NCBI RefSeq assembly: GCF_027744825.2
Contig: NC_071340.1
Coordinates: forward strand, 1,185,501-1,249,500
Direction of reading: 5' to 3'
Source of the DNA: Synchiropus splendidus
Taxonomy: Eukaryota > Chordata > Actinopteri > Syngnathiformes > Callionymidae
Length of the DNA: 64,000 nt
In this document: positions 48,201 to 59,930 of the stretch, piece by piece
How positions within the stretch are numbered: the stretch's first letter is position 1
Layout: each line of letters starts with the position of its first letter
Notes under the pieces: generated by a model
What the model was told of the DNA's origin: nothing
Database searches by the model: none
Seen by the model: only the letters and a program-made list of their open reading frames with translations
Position numbers and translations under genes: made by a program

Positions 48201-49397
48201 AGGGAAGCTTCAGAACATGAAATTTTAACCTCCCACTATAGCAGAAAGGGTCTTTCTAGTAGTTGCACATCAAATCTAAGCTGTCTGAAGTGTTTTTCGA
48301 AAGTTATCAACACTTTTATGTTTGGCGTTCCGAAACCCACCTTATCTCAGGCTGAAAAGCGTTTTTGTGCATTGTGCCATAACTTTTCAGGGAAGCTTCA
48401 GAACATGAAATTTTAACCTCCCACAATAGCAGAAAGGGTCTTTCTAGTAGTTGCACATCATATCTAAGCTGTCTGAAGTGTTTTTCGAAAGTTATCTACA
48501 CTTTTATGTTTGGCGTTCCGAAACCCACCTTATCTCAGGCTGAAAAGCGTTTTTGTGCATTGTGCCATAACTTTTCAGGGAAGCTTCAGAACATGAAATT
48601 TTAACCTCCCACTATAGCAGAAAGGGTCTTTCTAGTAGTTACACATCAAATCTAAGCTGTCTGAAGTGTTTTTCGAAAGTTGTTAACACTTTTATGTGTG
48701 GCGTTCCGAAACCCACCTTATCTCAGGCTGAAAAGCGTTTTTGTGCATTCTGCCATAACCTTTCAGGGAAGCTTCAGAACATGAAATTTTAACCTCCCGC
48801 TATATCAGAAAGGGTCTTTCTCGTAGTTGAACATCAAATCTAAGCTGTCTGAAGTGTTTTTCGAAAGTTATCAACACTTTTATTTTTGGCGTTCCGAAAC
48901 CCACCTTATCTCAGGCTGTAAAGCGTTTTTTTTGTGCATTGTGCCATAACCTTTCAGGGAAGCTTCAGAACATGAAATTTTAACATCCCACTATAGCAGA
49001 AAGGGTCTTTCTAGTAGTTACACATCAAATCTAAGCTGTCTGAAGTGTTTTTCGAAAGTTATCAACACTTTTATGTTTGGCGTTCCGAAACCCACCTTAT
49101 CTCAGGCTGAAAAGCGTTTTTGTGCATTGTGCCATAACTTTTCAGGGAAGCTTCAGAACATGAAATTTTAACCTCCCACTATAGCAGAAAGGGTCTTTCT
49201 AGTAGTTGCACATCAAATCTAAGCTGTCTGAAGTGTTTTTCGAAAGTTGTTAACACTTTTATGTTTGGCGTTCCGAAACCCACCTTATCTCAGGCTGAAA
49301 AGCGTTTTTGTGCATTGTGCCATAACTTTTCAGGGAAGCTTCAGAACATGAAATTTTAACCTCCCACTATAGCAGAAAGGGTCTTTCTAGTAGTTAC
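45252..49397. repeat. 22-mer HOR, copy 1 (4,146-bp period)
   Basis: Sequence from 45,252 to 48,911 matches 49,398 to 53,057. The 4,146-bp offset is 22 x 188 plus 10, explained by three T8 monomers (+3 each) and one CCGAAAACCC (+1, 47,201). Within the unit a 4-monomer series is internally duplicated 753 bp apart: CAGTAAAGC with TCTTTTTTGTAG, then TTATTTACAC, AAATGG with AAGCAGTCTG, CAGTGAAGC, and GTGTATTTG with GTACCATAACC. These are diverged relatives of monomers 9b to 12 of the neighbouring 12/13-mer. The last 500 bp or so of the unit (48,912-49,397) is not matched in copy 2. Confidence 0.9.
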
Positions 49398-52300
49398 ACA
49401 TCAAATCTAAGCTGTCTGAAGTGTTTTTCGAAAGGTATCAACACTTTTATGTTTGGCGTTCCGAAACCCACCTTATCTCAGGCTGTAAAGCGTTTTTTTT
49501 GTGCATTGTGCCATAACCTTTCAGGGAAGCTTCAGAACATGAAATTTTAACCTCCCATTATACCAGAAAGGGTCTTTCTAGTAGTTGCACATCAAATCTA
49601 AACTGTCTGAAGTGTTTTTCGAAAGTTATCAACACTTTTATGTTTGGCGTTCCGAAACCCACCTTACCTCAGGCTGAAAAGCGTTTTTGTGCATTGTGCC
49701 ATAACTTTTCAGGGAAGCTTCAGAACATGACATTTTAACCTCCCACTATAGCAGAAAGGGTCTTTCTAGTAGTAGCACATGAAATCTAAGCTGTCTGAAG
49801 TGTTTTTCGAAAGTTATCAACACTTTTATGTTTGGCGTTCCGAAACCCACCTTATCTCAGGCTGAAAAGCGTTTTTGTGCATTGTGCCATAACTTTTCAG
49901 GGAAGCTTCAGAACATGAAATTTTAACCTCCCACTATAGCAGAAAGGGTCTTTCTAGTAGTTGCACATCAAATCTAAGCTGTCTGAAGTGTTTTTCGAAA
50001 GTTGTTAACACTTTTATGTTTGGCGTTCCGAAACCCACCTTATCTCAGGCTGAAAAGCGTTTTTGTGCATTCTGCCATAACCTTTCAGGGAAGCTTCAGA
50101 ACATGAAATTTTAACCTCCCACTATAGCAGAAAGGGTCTTTCTCGTAGTTGAACATCAAATCTAAGCTGTCTGAAGTGTTTTTCGAAAGTTATCAACACT
50201 TTTATGTTTGGCGTTCCGAAACCCACCTTATCTCAGGCTGAAAAGCGTTTTTGTGCATTGTGCCATAACTTTTCAGGGAAGCTTCAGAACATGAAATTTT
50301 AACCTCCCACTATAGCAGAAAGGGTCTTTCTAGTAGTTGCACATCAAATCTAAGCTGTCTGAAGTGTTTTTCGAAAGTTATCAACAATTTTATGTTTGGC
50401 GTTCCGAAACCCACCTTATCTCAGGCTGAAAAGCGTTTTTGTGCATTGTGCCGTAACTTTTCAGGGAAGCTTCAGAACATGAAATTTTAACCTCCCACTA
50501 TAGCAGAAAGGGTCTTTCTAGTAGTTGCACATCAAATCTAAGCTGTCTGAAGTGTTTTTCGAAAGTTATCAATAGTTTTATGTTTGGCGTTCCGATACCC
50601 ACCTTATCATAGGCTGTAAAGCGTTTTTTTTGTGCATTGTGCCATAACTTTTCAGGGAAGCTTCAGAACATGAAATTTTAACCTCCCACTATACCAGAAA
50701 GGGTCTTTCTAGTAGTTGCACATCAAATCTAAAGTGTCTGAAGTGTTTTTCGAAAGTTATCAACACTTTTATGTTTGGCGTTCCGAAACCCACCTTACCT
50801 CATTCTGAAAAGCGTTTTTGTCCATTGTGCCATAACTTTTCAGTAAAGCTTCAGAACATGAAATTTTAAACTCCCACTATAGCAGAAAGGGTCTTTTTTG
50901 TAGTTGCTCATCAAATCTAAGCTGTCTGAAGTGTTTTTCGAAAGTTATTTACACTTTTATGTTTGGCGTTCCGAAACCCACCTTATCTCAGGCTGAAAAG
51001 CGTTTTTGTGCATTGTGGCGTGACTTTTCAGGGAAGCTTCAGAACATGAAATTTTAACCTCCCACTATAGCAGAAATGGTCTTTCTAGTAGTTGCACATC
51101 AAATCTAAGCAGTCTGAAGTGTTTTTAGAAAGTTATCAACACTTTTATGTTTGGCGTTCCGAAACCCACCTTATCTCAGGCTGAAAAGCGTTTTTGTGCA
51201 TTGTGCCATAACTTTTCAGTGAAGCTTCAGAACATGAAATTTTAAACTCCCACTATAGCAGAAAGGGTCTTTCTAGTAGTTGCACATCAAATCTAAGCTG
51301 TCTGAAGTGTTTTTCGAAAGTTATTAACACTTTTATGTTTGGCGTTCCGAAAACCCACCTTATGTCAGGCTGAAAAGTGTATTTGTGCATTGTACCATAA
51401 CCTTTCAGGGAAGCTTCAGAACATGAAATTTTAACCTCCCACTATAGCAGAAAGGGTCTTTCTAGTAGTTGCACATCAAATCTAAGCTGTCTGAAGTGTT
51501 TTTCGAAAGTTATCCACACTTTTATGTTTGGCGTTCCGAAACCCACCTTATCTCAGGCTGAAAAGCGTTTTTGTGCATTGTGCCATAACTTTTCAGTAAA
51601 GCTTCAGAACATGAAATTTTAAACTCCCACTATAGCAGAAAGGGTCTTTTTTGTAGCTGCACATCAAACCTAAGCTGTCTGAAGTGTTTTTCGAAAGTTA
51701 TTTACACTTTTATGTTTGGCGTTCCGAAACCCACCTTATCTCAGGCTGAAAAGCGTTTTTGTGCATTGTGCCGTAATTTTTCAGGGAAGCTTCAGAACAT
51801 GAAATTTTAACCTCCCACTATAGCAGAAATGGTCTTTCTAGTAGTTGCACATCAAATCTAAGCAGTCTGAAGTGTTTTTAGAAAGTTATCAACACTTTTA
51901 TGTTTGGCGTTCCGAAACCTACCTTATCTCTGGCTGAAAAGCGTTTTTGTGCATTGTGCCATAACTTTTCAGTGAAGCTTCAGAACATGAAATTTTAAAC
52001 TCCCACTATAGCAGAAAGGGTCTTTCTAGTAGTTGCACATCAAATCTAAGCTGTCTGAAGTGTTTTTCGAAAGTTATTAACACTTTTATGTTTGGCGTTC
52101 CGAAACCCACCTTATCTCAGGCTGAAAAGTGTATTTGTGCATTGTACCATAACCTTTCAGGGAAGCTTCAGAACATGAAATTTTAACCTCCCACTATAGC
52201 AGAAAGGGTCTTTCTAGTAGTTGCACATCAAATCTAAGCTCTCTGAAGTGTTTTTCGAAAGTTATCCACACTTTTATGTTTGGCGTTCCGAAACCCACCT

Positions 52301-53057
52301 TATCTCAGGCTGAAAAGCGTTTTTGTGCATTGTGCCATGACCTTTCAGGGAAGCTTCAGAACATGAAATTTTAACCTCCCACTATAGCAGAAAGGGTCTT
52401 TCTAGTAGTTGCACATCAAATCTAAGCTGTCTGAAGTGTTTTTCGAAAGTTATCAACACTTTTATGTTTGGCGTTCCGAAACCCACCTTATCTCAGGCTG
52501 AAAAGCGTTTTTGTGCATTGTGCCATAACTTTTCAGGGAAGCTTCAGAACATGAAATTTTAACCTCCCACAATAGCAGAAAGGGTCTTTCTAGTAGTTGC
52601 ACATCATATCTAAGCTGTCTGAAGTGTTTTTCGAAAGTTATCTACACTTTTATGTTTGGCGTTCCGAAACCCACCTTATCTCAGGCTGAAAAGCGTTTTT
52701 GTGCATTGTGCCATAACTTTTCAGGGAAGCTTCAGAACATGAAATTTTAACCTCCCACTATAGCAGAAAGGGTCTTTCTAGTAGTTACACATCAAATCTA
52801 AGCTGTCTGAAGTGTTTTTCGAAAGTTGTTAACACTTTTATGTGTGGCGTTCCGAAACCCACCTTATCTCAGGCTGAAAAGCGTTTTTGTGCATTCTGCC
52901 ATAACCTTTCAGGGAAGCTTCAGAACATGAAATTTTAACCTCCCGCTATATCAGAAAGGGTCTTTCTCGTAGTTGAACATCAAATCTAAGCTGTCTGAAG
53001 TGTTTTTCGAAAGTTATCAACACTTTTATTTTTGGCGTTCCGAAACCCACCTTATCT
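49398..53057. repeat. 22-mer HOR, copy 2 (3,660 bp matched)
   Basis: This is nearly identical to copy 1. One difference noticed is CAAACCTAAG (C at 51,669) against CAAATCTAAG at 47,523. Matching begins after TTACACATC replaces TTGAACATC, and ends at 53,058, where CTAAGG replaces CTCAGG and the T tract has nine Ts instead of eight. Confidence 0.9.
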
Positions 53058-56000
53058 AAGGCTGTAAAGCGTTTTTTTTTGTGCATTGTGCCATAACTTT
53101 TCAGGGAAGCTTCAGAACATGAAATTTTAACCTCCCACTATACCAGAAAGGGTCTTTCTAGTAGTTGCACATCAAATGTAAACTGTCTGAAGTGTTTTTC
53201 GAAAGTTATCAACACTTTTATGTTTGGCGTTCCGAAACCCACCTTACCTCAGGCTGAAAAGCGTTTTTGTGCATTGTGCCATAACTTTTCAGTAAAGCTT
53301 CAGAACATGAAATTTTAAACTCCCACTATAGCAGAAAGGGTCTTTCTTGTAGTTGCACATCAAATCTAGGCTGTCTGAAGTGTTTTTCGAAAGTTATCAA
53401 CACTTTTATGTTTGGCGTTCCGAAACCCACCTTATCTCAGGCTGAAAAGCGTTTTTGTGCATTGTGCCATAACTTTTCAGGGAAGCTTCAGAACATGAAA
53501 TTTTAACCTCCCACTATAGCAGAAAGGGTATTTCTAGTAGTTGCACATCAAATCTAAGCTGTCTGAAGTGTTTTTCGAAAGTTGTTAACACTTTCATGTT
53601 TGGCGTTCCGAAACCCACCTTATCTCAGGCTGAAAAGCGTTTTTGTGCATTCTGCCATCACCTTTCAGGGAAGCTTCAGAACATGAAATTTTAACCTCCC
53701 ACTATAGCAGAAAGGGTCTTTCTCGTAGTTGAACATCAAATCTAAGCTGTCTGAAGTGTTTTTCGAAAGTTATCAACACTTTTATGTTTGGCGTTCCGAA
53801 ACCCACCTTATCTCAGGCTGAAAAGCGTTTTTGCGCATTGTGCCATAACTTTTCAGGGAAGCTTCAGAACATGAAATTTTAACCTCCCACTATAGCAGAA
53901 AGGGTCTTTCTAGTAGTTGCACATCAAATCTAAGCTGTCTGAAGTGTTTTTCGAAAGTTATCAACACTTTTATGTTTGGCGTTCCGAAACCCACCTTATC
54001 TCAGGCTGAAAAGCGTTTTTGTGCATTGTGCCATAACTTTTCAGGGAAGCTTCAGAACATGAAATTTTAACCTCCCACTATAGCAGAATGGGTCTTTCTG
54101 GTAGTTGCACATCAAATCTAAGCTGTCTGAAGTGTTTTTCGAAAGTTATCAACAGTTTTATGTTTGGCGTTCCGATACCCACCTTATCTCAGGCTGTAAA
54201 GCGTTTTTTTTGTGCATTGTGCCATAACTTTTCAGGGAAGCTTCAGAACATGAAATTTTAACCTCCCACTATACCAGAAAGGGTCTTTCTAGTAGTTGCA
54301 CATCAAATCTAAACTGTCTGAAGTGTTTTTCGAAAGTTATCAACACTTTTATGTTTGGCGTTCCGAAACCCACCTTACCTCAGGCTGAAAAGCGTTTTTG
54401 TGCATTGTGCCATAACTTTTCAGTAAAGCTTCAGAACATGAAATTTTAAACTCCCACTATAGCAGAAAGGATCTTTTTTGTAGTTGCACATCAAATCTAA
54501 GCTGTCTGAAGTGTTTTTCGAAAGTTATTTACACTTTTATGTTTGGCGTTCCGAAACCCACCTTATCTCAGGCTGAAAAGCGTTTTTGTGCATTGTGCCA
54601 TGACCTTTCAGGGAAGCTTCAGAACATGAAATTTTAACCTCCCACTATAGCAGAAAGGGTCTTTCTAGTAGTTGCACATCAAATCTAAGCTGTCTGAAGT
54701 GTTTTTCGAAAGTTATCAACACTTTTATGTTTGGCGTTCTGAAACCCACCTTATCTCAGGCTGAAAAGCGTTTTTGTGCATTGTGCCATAACTTTTCAGG
54801 GAAGCTTCAGAACATGAAATTGTAACCTCCCTCTATAGCAGAAAGGGTCTTTCTAGTAGTTGCACATCAAATCTAAGCTGTCTGAAGTGTTTTTGGAAAG
54901 TTATCAACACTTTTATGTTTGGCGTTCCGAAACCCACCTTATCTCAGGCTGAAAAGCGTTTTTGTGCATTGTGCCATAACTTTTCAGGGAAGCTTCAGAA
55001 CATGAAATTTTAACCTCCCACTATAGCAGAAAGGGTCTTTCTAGTAGTTGCACATCAAATCTAAGCTGTCTGAAGTGTTTTTCGAAAGTTGTTAACACTT
55101 TTATGTTTGGCGTTCCGAAACCCACCTTATCTCAGGCTGAAAAGCGTTTTTGTGCATTCTGCCATAACCTTTCAGGGAAGCTTCAGAACATGAAATTTTA
55201 ACCTCCCACTATAGCAGAAAGGGTCTTTCTCATAGTTGCACATCAAATCTAAGCTGTCTGAAGTGTTTTTCGAAAGTTATCAACACTTTTATGTTTGGCG
55301 TTCCGAAACCCACCTTATCTCAGGCTGAAAAGCGTTTTTGTGCATTGTGCCATAACTTTTCAGGGAAGCTTCAGAACATGAAATTTTAACCTCCCACTTT
55401 AGCAGAAAGGGTCTTTCTAGTAGTTGCACATCAAATCTAAGCTGTCTGAAGTGTTTTTCGAAAGTTGTCAAGACCTTTATGTTTGGCGTTCCGAAACCCA
55501 CCTTATCTCAGGCTGAAAAGCGTTTTTGTGCATTGTGCCATAACTTTTCAGGGAAGCTTCAGAACATGAAATTTTAACGTCCCACTATAGCAGAAAGGGT
55601 CTTTCTAGTAGTTGCACATCAAATCTAAGCTGTCTGAAGTGTTTTTCGAAAGTTATCAACACTTTTATGTTTGGCGTTCCGAAACCCACCTTATCTCAGG
55701 CTGAAAAGCGTTTTTGTGCATTGTGCCGTAACTTTTCAGGGAAGCTTCAGAACATGAAATTTTAACCTCCCACTACAGCAGAAAGGGTCTTTCTAGTAGT
55801 TGCACATCAAATCTAAGCTGTCTGAAGTTTTTTTCGAAAGTTATCAACACTTTCATGTTTGGCGTTCCGAAACCCACCTTATCTCAGGCTGTAAAGCGTT
55901 TTTTTTGTGCATTGTGCCATAACTTTTCAGGGAAGCTTCAGAACATGAAATTTTAACCTCCCACTATACCAGAAAGGGTCTTTCTAGTAGTTGCACATCA

Positions 56001-56435
56001 AATCTAAACTGTCTAAAGTGTTTTTCGAAAGTTATCAACACTTTTATGTTTGGCGTTCCGAAACCCACCTTATCTCAGGCTGAAAAGCGTTTTTGTGCAT
56101 TGTGCCGTAACTTTTCAGGGAAGCTTCAGAACATGAAATTTTAACCTCCCACTATAGCAGAAAATGTCTTTCTAGTAGTTGCACATCAAATCTAAGCTGT
56201 CTGAAGTGTTTTTCGAAAGTTATCAACACTTTTATGTTTGGCGTTCCGAAACCCACCTTATCTCAGGCTGAAAAGCGTTTTTGTGCATTGTGCCATAACT
56301 TTTCAGTGAAGCTTCAGAACATGAAATTTTAAACTCCCACTATAGCAGAAAGGGTCTTTCTAGTAGTTGCACATCAAATCTAAGCTGTCTGAAGTGTTTT
56401 TCGCAAGTTATTAACACTTTTATGTTTGGCTTTCC
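53058..56435. repeat. Satellite, rearranged right-domain monomers
   Basis: This stretch reuses monomers known from the HORs on its left but in different combinations. It has the longest T tract (T9, about 53,072, a 192-nt monomer) and two T8 monomers (about 54,204 and 55,899). CAGTAAAGC monomers occur at about 53,290 and 54,420. CAACAGTTTT, CGATACCC, T8, TTACCTCAGG and TCTTTTTTGTAG follow in order at about 54,150-54,530, the same order as monomers 8-9-9b of the 13-mer. TTGTTAACAC with ATTCTGCC occurs at about 53,580-53,655 and 55,090-55,160. No gene. Confidence 0.7.
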
Positions 56436-56439
56436 GAAA

Positions 56440-57755
56440 CCCACCTTATCTCAGGCTGAAAAGCGTTTTTACGCATTGTGCCATAACTTTTCAGGGAAGC
56501 CTCAGAACATGAAATTTTAACCTCCCACTATAGCTGAAAGGGTCTTTCTAGTAGTTGCACCTCAAATCTAAGCTGTCTGAAGTGTTTTTCGAAAGTTATC
56601 AACACTTTTATGTTTGGCGTTCCGAAACCCACCTTATCTCAGGCTGAAAATCGTTTTTGTGCATTGTGCCATAACTTTTAAGGGAAGCTTCAGAACATGA
56701 AATTTTAACCTCCCACTATAGCAGAAAGGGTCTTTCTAGTAGTTGCACATCAAATCTAAGCTGTCTGAACTGTTTTTCGAAAGTTATTAACACTTTTATG
56801 TTTGGCGTTCCGAAACCCACCTTATCTCAGGCTGAAAAGCGTTTTTGTGCAGTGTGCCATAACTTTTCAGGGAAGCTTCAGAACATAAAATTTTAACCTC
56901 CCTCTATAGCAGAAAGGGTCTTTCTAGTAGTTGCACATCAAATCTAAGCTGTCTGAAGTGTTTTTCGAAAGTTATCAACACTTTTATGTTTGGCGTTCCG
57001 AAACCCACCTTATCTCAGGCTGAAAAGCGTTTTTGTGCATTGTGCCATAACTTTTCAGGGAAGCTTCAGAACATGAAATTTTAACCTCCCACTATACCAG
57101 AAAGGGTCTTTCTAGTAGTTGCACAACAAATCTAAGTTGTCTGAAGTGTTTTTCGAAAGTTATCAACACTTTTATGTTTGGTGTTCCGAAACCCACCTTA
57201 TCTCAGACTGAAAAGCGTTTTTGTGCATTGTGCCATAACTTTTCAGGGAAGCTTCAGAAAATGAAATTTTAACCTCCCACTATAGCAGAAAGGGTCTTTC
57301 TAGTAATTGCACATCAAATCTAAGCTGTCTGAAGTGTTTTTCGAAAGTTATCAACACTTTTATGTTTGGCGTTCCGAAACCCACCTTATCTCAGGCTGTA
57401 ATGCGTTTTTGTGCATTGTGCAATAACTTTTCAGGGAAGCTTCAGAACATGAAATTTTAACCTCCCACTATACCAGAAAGGGTCTTTCTAGTAGTTGGAC
57501 ATCAAATCTAAGCTGTCTGAAGTGTTTTTCGAAAGTTATCAACACTTTTATGTTTGGCGTTCCGAAACCCACCTTATCTCTGGCTGAAAAGCGTTTTTGT
57601 GCATTGTGCAATTACTTTTCAGGGAAGCTTCAGAACATGAAATTTTAACCTCCCACTATAGCAGAAAGGGTTTTTCTAGTAGTTGCGCATCAAATCTAAG
57701 CTGTCTGAAGTGTTTTTCGAAAGTTATCAACACTTTTATGTTTGGCGTTCCGAAA
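56440..57755. repeat. 7-mer HOR, copy 1 (1,316 bp)
   Basis: Markers are: ACGC with GGAAGCCTCAG and TAGCTGAAAG and GCACCTC; GAAAATCG with CTTTTAAGGG; CTGAACTG; AACATAAAATTT with CCTCCCTC; GCACAACAAATC with TAAGTTGTC; GGTGTTCCG with CAGACTG; AGTAATTGC; CTCTGGCTG with GTGCAATTAC; and GGGTTTTTC with GTTGCGCATC. All recur 1,316 bp later. Junction coordinates are accurate to a few tens of bases. Confidence 0.85.
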
Positions 57756-59065
57756 CCCACCTTATCTCAGGCTGAAAAGCGTTTTTACGCATTGTGCCAT
57801 AACTTTTCAGGGAAGCCTCAGAACATGAAATTTTAACCTCCCACTATAGCTGAAAGGGTCTTTCTAGTAGTTGCACCTCAAATCTAAGCTGTCTGAAGTG
57901 TTTTTCGAAAGTTATCAACACTTTTATGTTTGGCGTTCCGAAACCCACCTTATCTCAGGCTGAAAATCGTTTTTGTGCATTGTGCCATAACTTTTAAGGG
58001 AAGCTTCAGAACATGAAATTTTAACCTCCCACTATAGCAGAAAGGGTCTTTCTAGTAGTTGCACATCAAATCTAAGCTGTCTGAACTGTTTTTCGAAAGT
58101 TATTAACACTTTTATGTATGGCGTTCCGAAACCCACCTTATCTCAGGCTGAAAAGCGTTTTTGTGCATTGTGCCATAACTTTTCAGGGAAGCTTCAGAAC
58201 ATAAAATTTTAACCTCCCTCTATAGCAGAAAGGGTCTTTCTAGTAGTTGCACGTCAAATCTAAGCTGTCTGAAGTGTTTTTCGAAAGTTATCAACACTTT
58301 TATGTTTGGCGTTCCGAAACCCACCTTATCTCAGGCTGAAAAGCGTTTTTGTGCATTGTGCCATAACTTTTCAGGGAAGCTTCAGAACATGAAATTTTAA
58401 CCTCCCACTATACCAGAAAGGGTCTTTCTAGTAGTTGCACAACAAATCTAAGTTGTCTGAAGTGTTTTTCGAAAGTTATCAACACTTTTATGTTTGGTGT
58501 TCCGAAACCCACCTTATCTCAGACTGAAAAGCGTTTTTGTGCATTGTGCCATAACTTTTCAGGGAAGCTTCAGAAAATGAAATTTTAACCTCCCACTATA
58601 GCAGAAAGGGTCTTTCTAGTAATTGCACATCAAATCTAAGCTGTCTGAAGTGTTTTTCGAAAGTTATCAACACGTTTATGTTTGGCGTTCCGAAACCCAC
58701 CTTATCTCAGGCTGTAAAGCGTTTTTGTGCATTGTGCAATAACTTTTCAGGGAAGCTTCAGAACATGAAATTTTAACCTCCCACTATACCAGAAAGGGTC
58801 TTTCTAGTAGTTGCACATCAAATCTAAGCTGTCTGAAGTGTTTTTCGAAAGTTATCAACACTTTTATGTTTGGCGTTCCGAAACCCACCTTATCTCTGGC
58901 TGAAAAGCGTTTTTGTGCATTGTGCAATAACTTTTCAGGGAAGCTTCAGAACATGAAATTTTAACCTCCCACTATAGCAGAAAGGGTTTTTCTAGTAGTT
59001 GCGCATCAAATCTAAGCTGTCTGAAGTGTTTTTCGAAAGTTATCAACACTTTTATGTTTGGCGGT
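57756..59065. repeat. 7-mer HOR, copy 2
   Basis: This matches copy 1 but with at least seven differences I could see: TATGTATGG, GCATTGTG for GCAGTGTG, CACGTCAAAT, GCTGTAAAG for GCTGTAATG, CACGTTTATG, AGTTGCACATC for AGTTGGACATC, and GTGCAATAAC for GTGCAATTAC. The copies are therefore more diverged than the 17-mer or 12-mer copies, suggesting an older event. Confidence 0.85.
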
Positions 59066-59930
59066 CCGAAACCCACCTTATCTCAGGCTGCAAAGCGTTT
59101 TTGTGCATTGTGTCATAACTTTTCAGGGAAGCTTCAGAACATGAAATTTTTACCTCCCACTATACCAGAAAGGGTCTTTCTAGTAGTTTCACAACAAATC
59201 TAAGTTGTCTGAAGTGTTTTTCGAAAGTTATCAACACTTTTATGTTTGGTGTTCCGAAACCCACCTTATCTCAGACTGAAAAGCGTTTTTGTGCATTGTG
59301 CCATAACTTTTCAGGGAAGCTTCAGAAAATGAAATTTTAACCTCCCACTATAGCAGAAAGGGTCTTTCTAGTAATTGCACATCAAATCTAAGCTGTCTGA
59401 AGTGTTTTTCGAAAGTTATCAACACTTTTATGTTTGGCGTTCCGAAACCCACCTTATCTCAGGCTGTAAAGCGTTTTTGTGCATTGTGCAATAACTTTTC
59501 AGGGAAGCTTCAGAACATGAAATTTTAACCTCCCACTATACCAGAAAGGGTCTTTCTAGTAGTTGCACATCAAATCTAAGCTGTCTGAAGTGTTTTTCGA
59601 AAGTTATCAACACTTTTATGTTTGGCGTTCCGAAACCCACCTTATCTCTGGCTGAAAAGCGTTTTTGTGCATTGTGCAATAACTTTTCAGGGAAGCTTCA
59701 GAACATGAAATTTTAACCTCCCACTATAGCAGAAAGGGTTTTTCTAGTAGTTGCGCATCAAATCTAAGCTGTCTGAAGTGTTTTTCGAAAGTTATCAACA
59801 CTTTTATGTTTGGCGGTCCGAAACCCACCTTATCTCACGCTGCAAAGCGTTTTTGTGCATTGTGTCATAACTTTTCAGGGAAGCTTCAGAACATGAAATT
59901 TTTACCTCCCACTATACCAGAAAGGGTCTT
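58430..59930. repeat. 4-mer duplication nested in the 7-mer (752 bp)
   Basis: CACAACAAATC (58,438 and 59,190), GGTGTTCCG, AGTAATTGC, CTCTGGCTG and GGGTTTTTC (58,984 and 59,736) repeat at 752 bp (4 monomers). The closing monomer GCTGCAAAGCG with GTGTCATAAC and AAATTTTTACC also recurs (about 59,090 and 59,842). GGGTTTTTC appears again at 60,488, another 752 bp on, but its neighbours there differ. The duplication overlaps the end of 7-mer copy 2. Confidence 0.82.
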
